Positions 1-7,592 of a DNA stretch of 64,000 nucleotides are shown piece by piece. The notes beneath the pieces were generated by a model. It ran no database searches, had not been told where the DNA came from, and saw only the letters and a program-made list of their open reading frames with translations. The position numbers and the translations under genes are program-made. The number at the start of each line of letters is the position of its first letter. Position 1 is the first letter of the stretch. The DNA comes from Labilithrix luteola (GTDB lineage Bacteria; Myxococcota_A; Polyangia; Polyangiales; Polyangiaceae), in NCBI RefSeq assembly GCF_001263205.1, contig NZ_CP012333.1, positions 6,686,501-6,750,500 on the forward strand. The letters run 5' to 3'.

Positions 1-1
1 G

Positions 2-1189
2 CGGGCGAAACACGAGGGCCAGTTGCGGGCCCTCGAGATGCGAAGCGAGCAACTCCACGTGCTCGAGCCATGCGACGGGGCGCGGCCTACCGCGGTGTCG
101 AGTTCGTCGCTTCACGGTGCGCACGCGATCGAGCTCACCGCCGACGAACTCGTGGCCTCGATCCGGAAGGGCGTGAATCTCTCGCCCGCCGACGAGCAAC
201 GTATTCGCTCGACGTTCGATAGCTGGCGTCAAACGAGCTGCCAGCAGACCGGCCAAGATCCAGCGCGCTTCGTCTCACGCGAACACTACGCGGAGGTCAC
301 CAAGACGCTGCCGACCCAAGAGGAGGTCTTCCAAAAGTACTTCGAAATGATGCAGGCCATGCAGGGCAGCGCATTGGCTGGCCTAGCGTTTCTCGACTCC
401 ATGCTTCGCGGGGAGTCTCTCGACGCCGCGCACAAACGCGTCACCTCCACGGCGAGCCTGAGCGAAGCCTTCACGACCATCCCCGTTCGTGGCGCCCACA
501 CGACGGGCAAGGGCCAGAGCGTCGCCGACCCGAAAGACCGTGCCGCGGAGGATCCGGCTGTCTTCCGTCGCTTCCTCGACGAGGCCTTTGGACGCGGCCA
601 CGCTGCTGACACCCGCGTTCGTGGTGTGGACAATCACAGGTTCGTAACGGACCCTGACAAAGTTACCTACGGTGAATACCGACCGAACGCCGATGGCGTC
701 CGCTCCGTCCAACAGGCGGTCGCCATTTTCGAAAGACAGACGGGCATCAAGATTCCGCCGTGGATCAAGGTCACCGTCGACCCCAAAGTCCCTGGCGACC
801 GCATGGCGGAGTACACGCTGGTCCGCCGTGGAGCGGCGACAGACAGATTTCAGCCTGAGGACTTGAGTGACCGCGGCGTAACCGTCAACCTTCGTCCAAA
901 TGTTCTCGAGAGCGATGAAGCGATTGTCGGAACCTTGACCCACGAGCTGCACGAGCTGCTCAATCTCCAGCGAATGCTCGACGATGGCCCGCCTATGACG
1001 TATCAAGTCGTGCGTTCGCATATCGCACCGAATCGCGGACAGAACCTGCACGGCCAAGCTTGGGATGTTGCCGACCTCGAGGTGTTGATCATGCGAAATC
1101 CCCCCGGTACGCCCGAGCATGCAGCCTATGTAGCCCGCCGCGAGCGGGTGCTCGAGGCCTTCGAGCAACGTAACCATGGTGGCCAATGA
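2..1189 (+). CDS. 3' part of a large gene, possible polymorphic-toxin C-terminus
   Basis: The frame is open to the left edge, so the gene very probably begins outside the window; a TTG at 23 or ATG at 38 could serve as starts but neither is needed. About 395 residues are visible. The N-terminal half is helical and charged. The last 100 residues hold a conserved-looking block with THELHEL near residue 312 (counted from the TTG) and NLHGQAWDVAD further on. The His/Glu pattern could bind metal but is not a canonical HExxH. The stop overlaps the next start in ATGA, and two paralogous small genes follow, which is the usual arrangement of a secreted toxin with immunity genes. I do not recognise the toxin family; the role is inferred from context only. 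A phage- or secretion-related structural protein is the main alternative. Confidence 0.6.
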   Translation, partial: RAKHEGQLRALEMRSEQLHVLEPCDGARPTAVSSSSLHGAHAIELTADELVASIRKGVNLSPADEQRIRSTFDSWRQTSCQQTGQDPARFVSREHYAEVTKTLPTQEEVFQKYFEMMQAMQGSALAGLAFLDSMLRGESLDAAHKRVTSTASLSEAFTTIPVRGAHTTGKGQSVADPKDRAAEDPAVFRRFLDEAFGRGHAADTRVRGVDNHRFVTDPDKVTYGEYRPNADGVRSVQQAVAIFERQTGIKIPPWIKVTVDPKVPGDRMAEYTLVRRGAATDRFQPEDLSDRGVTVNLRPNVLESDEAIVGTLTHELHELLNLQRMLDDGPPMTYQVVRSHIAPNRGQNLHGQAWDVADLEVLIMRNPPGTPEHAAYVARRERVLEAFEQRNHGGQ

Positions 1190-1773
1190 CTCCCGCTCGT
1201 CTGATCGAGGTCGACGAGTGGGAGCGTGCCTTGGCTGCCGGCGAAGAACTGGAGATCGACTGTCTCGCGTTCTTCTATCGACATCTTCGTCGCGATACGA
1301 TTGATGCCATCTACGGTGGGCTCGGCGAGGCTTCTCGAGCATCGTTCTTGTCGCGAGCAAGAGCGCAGCTTCAGAACTTCGATGATCTCGTCAATGCCGC
1401 GAGCGGGGAGGGGATCAATCCTGAAACCTACTTCGTGATACGCGAGTGGGTCTATCGCCAGCCGTTTTCCTGGCGAACCGTCCCCCTCGAGACGCTGTCG
1501 AAGCATATCGAGCGTGGAGTGGGATCGCCTGCTCGGCTCTTCGAGGAAGTCATCCCGCTCATGCAGAAGTATCCCGTCGACCTCATCGTCTCGCCGCTCA
1601 AGCCCGGATGGCGCAACCGGCTCAGGGACTTCGGGCGCGGGCTTGGCCCGGGGCTCGACGTCGTTTGCGAGACGGCCCGCAGACAAGGTGCCGATGTGCA
1701 GCTGATTCGAGCGTTCGTCAGTTGGGCGAAGTCCACGAAGCTCGAACGAACGCGCTGGGAGCGGGGGGAGTGA
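1186..1773 (+). CDS. small cytoplasmic protein, putative immunity protein 1
   Basis: 195 residues, no signal peptide or membrane segment, predicted mostly helical. Its ATG overlaps the upstream stop by four bases, implying translational coupling. Recognisable blocks are REWVYRQPFSW near residue 85, LKPGWRNRLRDFGRGL near 139, and a C-terminal KSTKLERTRWE tail. All three blocks recur in the next gene and in a dead copy at 11.2-11.5 kb. Tandem paralogues directly behind a large gene suggest immunity proteins, but I do not recognise the family and have no functional motif. Immunity is therefore an inference from position and duplication. Confidence 0.8.
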   Translation: MTPARLIEVDEWERALAAGEELEIDCLAFFYRHLRRDTIDAIYGGLGEASRASFLSRARAQLQNFDDLVNAASGEGINPETYFVIREWVYRQPFSWRTVPLETLSKHIERGVGSPARLFEEVIPLMQKYPVDLIVSPLKPGWRNRLRDFGRGLGPGLDVVCETARRQGADVQLIRAFVSWAKSTKLERTRWERGE

Positions 1774-1775
1774 GA

Positions 1776-2426
1776 ATGCGTCGCGACAGCTCGAGCCTCG
1801 TTGACGAAGACGAAGGAGAATCGCTGATTCCTGACTGCCTCGCTGCCGTTGACGCATGGGAAGCGCGTCTTGCGGCCGGCGAAGAGAACGCGTTGGACTG
1901 CCTGGGGGTTCTTCAGGAGTGGATCCGCGTCGATACGATTCAGCCAATATTCGAACGGCTTGGTGAGATATCGAAGGAGGAGTTTTTTTTTTTTTTTTTG
2001 ATGCGAGCTCGCTTGCGCCAAATGAAGTTTGATGATCTCGTGAAGGCGGCTCCGTCGGAGGGGGACAATCCAGAAACGTATTTCGTGGTTCGCGAGTGGG
2101 CGTACCGTCAGCCGTATTCCTGGAGGCGCGTGCCCTTCAACGAGCTGTCGAAACACCATGAACGAGGCGGGAGTTCGCCGATCCGACTGTTCGAAGAAGT
2201 CGTCCCGCATCTTCACGCGTACACGATGGCGGAGACGGCCACCGAGCTACGTCCCGGATGGCGAAATGCGCTCCGAGAGGTCGGTCGGGGATTGCGCCCA
2301 GGCCTCGAAGTCGTTTGTGAGGTCGCGCGTGCGCAAGGTGTCGTCGATCCGAAGGAGATTCGCGCGCTCGTGCAATGGGCGGAGTCGACGAAGCTCGAAC
2401 GAACGCGCTGGGAGCCCGGCGAGTAG
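1776..2426 (+). CDS. paralogous putative immunity protein 2 with poly-T tract
   Basis: 216 residues, starting at an ATG two bases after the previous stop; its C-terminal two thirds align easily with the preceding protein (REWAYRQPYSWRR, LRPGWRNALREVGRGL, ESTKLERTRWE). The unusual feature is an uninterrupted run of 17 T at 1983-1999, which encodes six Phe in a row at a place where the paralogue has a single Phe in SFLSRA. The tract adds about five codons and keeps the frame as printed. Slippage of one or two bases would truncate the product in its first half. The family is not recognised; the immunity role is inferred from context. Confidence 0.75.
   Translation: MRRDSSSLVDEDEGESLIPDCLAAVDAWEARLAAGEENALDCLGVLQEWIRVDTIQPIFERLGEISKEEFFFFFLMRARLRQMKFDDLVKAAPSEGDNPETYFVVREWAYRQPYSWRRVPFNELSKHHERGGSSPIRLFEEVVPHLHAYTMAETATELRPGWRNALREVGRGLRPGLEVVCEVARAQGVVDPKEIRALVQWAESTKLERTRWEPGE
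1983..1999 (+). repeat. T17 homopolymer inside a coding sequence
   Basis: Seventeen consecutive T in otherwise GC-rich DNA, within putative immunity gene 2. The paralogue lacks the expansion. It may be a slippage-prone phase-variation tract or a sequencing artefact. Confidence 0.9.
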
Positions 2427-2515
2427 CGACCGCGGAGAGGAGAACCCGAACGAACGCGGACGAGTACAGCGATCAGGCGTGCGCGTGGTTCGCTAGCGCA
2501 CGCTTCGAAACGGGC

Positions 2516-2829
2516 TCACTCCGCCAGTTCGTGTTCGGTGGCGGGTTCGGCCAATGCCTTGCGCGAATCGAGCTCGATGCCCGTCGGCTCGACGTCTGTG
2601 CGCGTCGTCGAGTTGGGGAGCTGATCGGGATTGTCCGAAAGCACGATGGGGCCACCGCTCACCCCGCGTCCTCTTCGAGGAATTCGGTGCGAATGCGGCC
2701 TGCCACGAACAAGATGGGAAATGAGAGGAAGAGCCCCTTGAAGCCGAAGACGTGCTCGCAGGCGAGGAGGCTCACGATGAGCAGGAAGCCTGGGATCTTC
2801 ACGTGGCGCGCGGTGAGGCGCGGCCATTT
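2516..2829 (-). pseudogene. duplicated 3' fragment of the AI-2E-family permease gene
   Basis: This minus-strand segment is close to identical with the 3' end of the intact gene at 11534-12679, from the ARHVKIPGFLLIVSLL block to the C-terminal EHELAE. A one-base deletion near 2667 (ctcaccccgcg against ctcacgatggcg) shifts the frame, and there is no start region, so it cannot make the permease. Similarity ends near 2829 (last shared run gtgaggcgcgg), shortly before a GAGAGTAGGAAGCCG motif. The bases immediately 5' on the plus strand also match the bases before the intact copy, so immunity-gene tail and permease tail were duplicated together. Confidence 0.85.
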
Positions 2830-2975
2830 CGCCGGCAGAGAGTAGGAAGCCGGCATGCCAGATGGCGTTCGTATAGTTCGCGGGCAGCGTTTCGTAGCCG
2901 CGGCTACCGTAGTCGAAGGTCCCAATCGACGCATTCGTCGTCGTGTCGGCACCATCGCGCTCGTCGCACAATCCG

Positions 2976-3326
2976 ATGAAATTCCTTCGCCGCTCGTCGG
3001 CCGCCGCGCTCTGCCTCGCCCTTGGCTGTTTGGCGCTCACCGCTCACGCCCGTGACGCTCGGTACCGCGAGTGCAACATCGCCAACGGTCAGGTTACGTA
3101 CTGCGGGACCTGGTATCAGGGGAAAGCTGTCGTACAGCACGAAGGTGCGTACCGCGAGTGCGTCGTCGCCAACGGACAAGTGACCTACTGCGGTTCGTGG
3201 TACCAGGGGGATGCGGTCGCCTTCTCTGACGGTGCCTATCGCCCGTGCGTCATCGCCAACGGGACGATTACGCGTTGTGGCTCTTGGTTCCAAGGGAAAG
3301 CCGTCGTCCTTACCCAAGGAGACTGA
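2976..3326 (+). CDS. small secreted protein with three 29-residue Cys repeats
   Basis: The ATG at 2976 gives 116 residues: a signal peptide (MKFLRRSS, then a hydrophobic core ending LTAHA) followed by three repeats of 29 residues. Each repeat has the pattern YRxC, then ANGxxTxCGxW(Y/F)QGxAV, with two Cys nine or ten residues apart, so each could form its own disulfide. A GTG at 2943 is in frame but would bury the signal peptide. The stop lies two bases before the next gene, so the two are probably co-transcribed. I do not recognise the family; the product is likely periplasmic or extracellular. Confidence 0.7.
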   Translation: MKFLRRSSAAALCLALGCLALTAHARDARYRECNIANGQVTYCGTWYQGKAVVQHEGAYRECVVANGQVTYCGSWYQGDAVAFSDGAYRPCVIANGTITRCGSWFQGKAVVLTQGD

Positions 3327-3328
3327 CG

Positions 3329-4150
3329 ATGGGCCGAGACGCATACGCCGTCATGACGAGCACGCTTGGTGCGCTGGATAGCTACCAGCTCGCCGAGCAT
3401 CTCAACCGTGACATCGCTCACTCCAGCATCGTGCTGCGCGCTGCGCGCGACATGGTGCAGTTCTGGAATGAAGAACACCAGCGGGAGTTCGGCAGGCCGG
3501 CCTTCGCGTTGGAGAATTTGGGTCCGGAATGGCGTGCTGACGAGGCGTTGGAAGCCGCGCGGCCGAACCAGAAATACCCGCGTCCAACGACGGCCCTTCT
3601 ACCCGGACTGATGAGGCTCGAGCTCCTCGAGCACGTCGCCGCCCTCAAGCTCGGTCCTCGATGGTTGGGGCTGGGAATCCCCGGGCTCCGCACGCCGTCG
3701 CGGCGAGCCGCGCGTGCGCTGCGTGACGCCCTCGGAGGAAGCGAGGGGCCTTCGCTCGGCGCGCACCCGCGCGGCGCTCTGGAGGTGCTCATGTTCGGTC
3801 GGTCGCTCGTCACGCAGTTGCTCGAAGAGCGGGCTCGGGTAATGCGGTTTGCGCCAACGCGGTCCGAGGAGTGGCTCTGGCGCTGTCTGTCGGGCTCGAA
3901 GTTGGGGTTCGCGTTTCGGCGGCAGCTCGTCATCGGGCCGTACATCGTGGACTTCGCTTGTACGAAGGTTCGCCTCGTCGTCGAAGTCGATGGGCCGTAC
4001 CACGAGGAGCGTTCGCGGCCGGACGCGCGCCGGGATGCAGCGCTCGGGCGCCTTGGGTGGCACGTGCTCCGCGTCAGCGATCGCGAGGTCCTCGAGGAGC
4101 TCGCATCGGTCGTCACTCGCATTCACACCGCGGCCACCGCGCTCGCCTAA
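3329..4150 (+). CDS. DUF559 (Vsr/restriction-endonuclease-like) protein
   Basis: 273 residues from the ATG at 3329, two bases after the preceding stop. The C-terminal 100 residues match the DUF559 pattern: FAFRRQLVIGPYIVDF, then LVVEVDGPYHEE, then RDAALGRLGWHVLRVSDREVLEEL. The acidic D and E of IVDF and VEVDG correspond to the PD-(D/E)XK-like active site of this family. The N-terminal 170 residues have no recognisable domain and begin with a short helical region (ALDSYQLAEHLNRDI). DUF559 proteins are often mobile accessory genes of uncertain function. DNA cleavage is the family-level expectation, not something shown here. Confidence 0.8.
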   Translation: MGRDAYAVMTSTLGALDSYQLAEHLNRDIAHSSIVLRAARDMVQFWNEEHQREFGRPAFALENLGPEWRADEALEAARPNQKYPRPTTALLPGLMRLELLEHVAALKLGPRWLGLGIPGLRTPSRRAARALRDALGGSEGPSLGAHPRGALEVLMFGRSLVTQLLEERARVMRFAPTRSEEWLWRCLSGSKLGFAFRRQLVIGPYIVDFACTKVRLVVEVDGPYHEERSRPDARRDAALGRLGWHVLRVSDREVLEELASVVTRIHTAATALA

Positions 4151-4225
4151 GCGGTATTGCTCGATCTTCGCAGTCTCGTTCTTCGCGCCCCGCATCGCGG
4201 CGGCGGCCGATGCGGGCCGTTTTTC

Positions 4226-4801
4226 TCAGTTGTAGCCGGATATGGCACCGCGACGGCCGTCGTTCGGTATCCAGGCGTAGAACCAGCCGTCGGACAGGTC
4301 CGTTACCTGGAACTCGAAGAGCCAGTTCGTCACGGGTGACTCGGTCTCGTAAAGCGTGCTTCCGGGTTGCGCGTCGACAGGAACGAGTCGCACTCGCGTC
4401 TTGGGTCGGTTGGCGACGCAGAGGGCGGCCGCGCGACGGCCTTTTCCCGTCGTGCCAGGGCACTTGTCGGCGTAGACGTCGAGCTCGTCGCTACGGATGA
4501 CGCTCGGCAGTCCGTCGATGCGATTCTCGAGGAACAAGGTCAGCGCGCTGTCGAGAGCCGCCAAGAACCCTACGCTGCTTTGGTCGTGCCTCGAGATGGC
4601 GCGCGCTCCGATCTCCGTACGCATCTTCGGGACGCCGTGACGCTCGAGGAGCTCGGCGATCTCCGCGGTGGGTATCGTTTTCGACTGGATGTCGTCCTCC
4701 GCGACGCTCGCGCTGTCCTCGGCGCCACCGCAGCCGAGTACAAGCATCATCATTGCGACAGCGACGACGGCATTCTTGGCGTTTCTTCCTCGACCGACCA
4801 T
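4226..4801 (-). CDS. putative lipoprotein
   Basis: 191 residues from the ATG at 4801, which places a lipobox (MLVLGC, Cys 24) at the end of a short hydrophobic segment; upstream in-frame starts would not give a signal peptide. After the Cys comes a low-complexity acidic stretch, then a globular domain with two Cys (ADKCPG, ALCVANR) and an aromatic-rich C-terminus (WLFEFQV, GWFYAWIPNDG). No family is recognised. It stands alone, oriented away from the DUF559 gene. Probably an outer- or inner-membrane-anchored lipoprotein. Confidence 0.7.
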   Translation of the reverse strand: MVGRGRNAKNAVVAVAMMMLVLGCGGAEDSASVAEDDIQSKTIPTAEIAELLERHGVPKMRTEIGARAISRHDQSSVGFLAALDSALTLFLENRIDGLPSVIRSDELDVYADKCPGTTGKGRRAAALCVANRPKTRVRLVPVDAQPGSTLYETESPVTNWLFEFQVTDLSDGWFYAWIPNDGRRGAISGYN

Positions 4802-5033
4802 GTGACCTCCGTTGGCGCGCATGGACGCGCGCGCAAGGAGTGGTCGGCCGCGGTGGGCCGTGCGTTGCGCGCACGGCGGCTTCTTCGGAGGAGCCTGCCG
4901 TGAGACCGAGGAACTCGACGTTGTACGCGTTTCTGAGCTCGTCGATCGCCGTCGGGTGACTTGTGTCACCGCCGTCGACACCTCTTTGTCGACACTGCTT
5001 GCCGGGCCTTCACCGGCGTCCCCCTTTCGCCCT

Positions 5034-5480
5034 CTAGCGTCGCTCGGCCTGTAGAACGGCAGCGCCGAATTGTTCCGGCGTCGGGGACTCCGCGAACGAT
5101 GGAGTGCCCTCAGGGATCGTGAGCCATGGCTGCTTTCGTTTCGTCCAGATGTGCGCCATGGGCTGCACGCACTGGCTCTCGGACAATGTGCCCGCGCGCA
5201 GAAAAATCATGTCCGGCAGCATCGCGTTCCGGTTGTAAATTCGAGTGCGGCAGTTGTCGCAGAAGACCTCGTCGAACCGGATGCCGTTGGTCTCGCGGGC
5301 GTACGTGGCGAGGGGCCCGGCGCACTGGAACCTCGCCGCAGGAAGCATGGCGTGTTCGGCGAAGGCGCTGCCGCTCCGCGTTTGGCAATTCAAGCAATGG
5401 CAGACGTAAACGTGGACCGGGGCATCACCGGTCAATGTGTACGTGACCAAACCGCATTCGCACGCTCCATCCGCTGCCAT
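5034..5480 (-). CDS. GFA/CENP-V family zinc protein
   Basis: 148 residues from the ATG at 5480 (MAADGACECGLVTY). The zinc-binding Cys pattern of the glutathione-dependent formaldehyde-activating family is complete: CECG at the N-terminus, CHCLNCQ near residue 25, and CDNCRTRIY near residue 83. Members are small cytosolic zinc proteins; most have no proven formaldehyde-related activity, so only the fold is assigned. The open frame extends upstream into an unrelated gene fragment and repeat, but the family begins at this Met. Confidence 0.88.
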   Translation of the reverse strand: MAADGACECGLVTYTLTGDAPVHVYVCHCLNCQTRSGSAFAEHAMLPAARFQCAGPLATYARETNGIRFDEVFCDNCRTRIYNRNAMLPDMIFLRAGTLSESQCVQPMAHIWTKRKQPWLTIPEGTPSFAESPTPEQFGAAVLQAERR

Positions 5481-5527
5481 CGCCTTCTCTTTACGACGCC
5501 CGCCTGATGATTGGAAGCCGTGCAAGG

Positions 5528-5711
5528 TCAGTTCGACGTGTCGCGGTTGCGAGGGAGCAGAGCCGAAATCAGAAGTGCGCCCGCTCCGCATGCCGCTCCC
5601 GCCACGCAAACGCCCGGCCAGCCAAACTTCGCCTGCACTGGCCCAACCATTCCAGATCCGGCTGCCCCGCCAAGGAAGAGAATTGCCACGAACAATCCGT
5701 TGCGACGCCCG
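5528..5711 (-). pseudogene. C-terminal fragment of an MFS-type transporter
   Basis: The minus strand encodes about 60 residues resembling the last two membrane segments of a major-facilitator protein (GLFVAILFLGGAAGSGMVG, then FGWPGVCVAGAACGAGALL) and ends in RNRDTSN. Everything upstream is missing: the sequence breaks off exactly at the 109-bp repeat at 5712. Identification rests on short hydrophobic motifs, so MFS is probable rather than certain. Confidence 0.55.
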
Positions 5712-5820
5712 GGAGAGTAGGAAGCCGAAAAGGTCGTCGGGCAGCAAGGAATGCCCGGCGAAGTGGACGTAATCCTCCTCCTTCGAAACGTCAGCATGAA
5801 CGGAACGCGGTCCGCTTTGG
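5712..5820. repeat. 109-bp direct repeat, copy 1
   Basis: Matches 9157-9265 over 109 bp with three mismatches. Unrelated sequence begins on both sides at the same boundaries. It lies between a truncated MFS-like gene and a truncated quinone-oxidoreductase-like gene. Read on the minus strand both copies encode HFAGHSLLPDDLFGFLLS, so the repeat may itself be a gene fragment. Confidence 0.9.
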
Positions 5821-6050
5821 AGGGCTCCTCGCGCAGAACCAGTCGCTTGTCGGCGTCGCGACGTTCACGCTTCCGCCCGGTGAGCTCCGCGCGCTCTCGT
5901 CGAGATCTTCGCCCTCGTCGAGGCGGGGGCGCTCGCTGCGCGCGTAGGAGCCGAGGCGAAGTTCACGATCGACGACGTCCCCCGCGCCCTCGACGCCGTT
6001 GCCGGGCGACGTACGGTCGGCAAGGTCGTCATCGTCGTCGCGGATCCGTG
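5821..6050 (+). pseudogene. C-terminal remnant of a quinone oxidoreductase (MDR family)
   Basis: Two plus-strand frames together read LAQNQSLVGVATFTLPPGEL, then EIFALVEAGALAARVGAE, and end in RTVGKVVIVVADP, the typical end of zinc-independent NADPH:quinone reductases. A frameshift lies near 5905 (after RALSS). The N-terminal two thirds are absent and the fragment starts at the 109-bp repeat. Confidence 0.65.
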
Positions 6051-6142
6051 ACGACAGAGGTGTGCTCCGTCGTTCGGCTCCAGCGACGCATCTTGTCACT
6101 TCGGAGATCGTGCCACTCGGCGGTCATCGCAGGACCACGGTC

Positions 6143-7570
6143 TCACGCGTGCGGTCGCCAATTGCCGTGAAAGCCGAACGGGACTCGAACGGGCAATTGA
6201 ACGGTAGCGAGCGGTCCGCCGGGAAGATCCACGGCGTCGAAGATCAAGAGATCGCTCCGCCGCTCGTTCGCGCGCCAAACCACGGAGAGCAGCCAGCCGT
6301 CTCCTTCCTCGGCCCCAAGCGACCGCGGGACGAAGACCGGCTCGGACGTGACGTCGCCGGCAGGCAAAGTGTAGAGGCGTCGCTGATTCGTGCTGAAATC
6401 GAAGGAGGCGAGACTGCCGAAAAGGACGCCTTCGCCGGCGTCCCGGACGGCCCGTTCTCCATGGCAAGCGTAGAACCCGTAGCGATTGCGCAGTCCAGAA
6501 AAGCGATCGTCGATGCGGGGAAATTCGGCGACGAGATCATCGATGTACGCGCGTTCGATCTGCGTTTTACCGGCGGCGAGATCGAGTGTCCACCGGCAGA
6601 GACGCGCTTCGGCCCTCGCGGGGGCGACCGTTCGCCCTTCGGCGTCGGGCAATCCGGGCGCGACGTCGGATTGCATGACGTACGCGACGATCTTGTCGCC
6701 GTCGTCCCACGCATTCATGACGTGGAAGACGTGACAAGCTTCGGTCTCGAACCAACGCAGGTTCTGGGTCGAATCGCCTCGCGCCATGACGCCCACGTGG
6801 GTTCGCAGGCCTGCTTCCCACGCGAAGAGCGATTGGCCGCGCATGGCGCGTTCGAGGCTCGAAGTCAGGGGCATGATCGGGAACAACACATGCGACTTCG
6901 TCACCATGAAGTCATGGGCCATACTGGCATAGGGCACTTCGAAGGACTCGAGGCGCGTCATGTTGCACGCTCGATCCAAGACGCCGTAGAGCATCGTCGG
7001 CGTTCCCGGCCCATCGGGTGAATAGGCAAAGATGTGCATCTCGCCTGTGTGTGGATCGAACTTCGGATGCGCCGTGCAACGGGTGTTCAAAACACCGCCA
7101 AAGCTCTGATGCCCCTTCGGCGACAATGTCCGAACGTCGAGTTCGAAGGGCTGATGGCCTTCTTCGAGGGCGAACAGCCGCCCGCCGTGCCAGACGATGT
7201 TGGTGTTGGCGGTGCCGGTATTCTGGCCGACCGTGATCGGGTCGCTCGTGGCCGGATTGCCGAACGTTCCGAACAACGCTCGACCGGCTCGATTTTCCAG
7301 CTCCCACTTCGGCGTGCGCACCCAGCGATTGCGGTAGGCCACCCTCCCGGCATGGATCGTCCAAGCGTGGACCATCCCGTCGCCAGAGAACCAATGGTAG
7401 TTGTCGTCTCGCGGCCCGAAATGTGGATTGGGCCCGACACGGTAGAGAGTCCCCGCGAGATCCGCCGGAATGTTGCCGAGGATCTGCAGATCGGAAATGT
7501 CGCGCTCCGCATCGACCGGCGCGAAGTTCCCCGTGAAGAATGGATTGGATTGGTTGTTCGAATAAGACAT
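6143..7570 (-). CDS. carotenoid cleavage oxygenase family protein
   Basis: 475 residues, the normal length for the family, starting at the ATG at 7570 with a weak AAAGGG upstream. Family hallmarks are GTLYRVGPNPHF and HWFSGDGMVHAW near the N-terminus, TAHPKFDPHTGEMH and MAHDFMVTKSH in the middle, CHVFHVMNAW, and the C-terminal PFGFHGNW. The conserved His residues in these blocks correspond to the four ligands of the non-haem iron in the seven-bladed propeller. Members cleave carotenoid or stilbene-type double bonds oxidatively; the substrate cannot be read from sequence. It lies just downstream of, and on the same strand as, a broken MerR/TipAS regulator. Confidence 0.93.
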   Translation of the reverse strand: MSYSNNQSNPFFTGNFAPVDAERDISDLQILGNIPADLAGTLYRVGPNPHFGPRDDNYHWFSGDGMVHAWTIHAGRVAYRNRWVRTPKWELENRAGRALFGTFGNPATSDPITVGQNTGTANTNIVWHGGRLFALEEGHQPFELDVRTLSPKGHQSFGGVLNTRCTAHPKFDPHTGEMHIFAYSPDGPGTPTMLYGVLDRACNMTRLESFEVPYASMAHDFMVTKSHVLFPIMPLTSSLERAMRGQSLFAWEAGLRTHVGVMARGDSTQNLRWFETEACHVFHVMNAWDDGDKIVAYVMQSDVAPGLPDAEGRTVAPARAEARLCRWTLDLAAGKTQIERAYIDDLVAEFPRIDDRFSGLRNRYGFYACHGERAVRDAGEGVLFGSLASFDFSTNQRRLYTLPAGDVTSEPVFVPRSLGAEEGDGWLLSVVWRANERRSDLLIFDAVDLPGGPLATVQLPVRVPFGFHGNWRPHA

Positions 7571-7592
7571 CGGGCGTGACCCTTTGTTACCG

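Noticed and set aside
1446..1775. N-terminal extension of the second immunity-like gene
   Set aside because: The extra frame overlaps the first immunity gene out of frame; the paralogue alignment supports the ATG at 1776.
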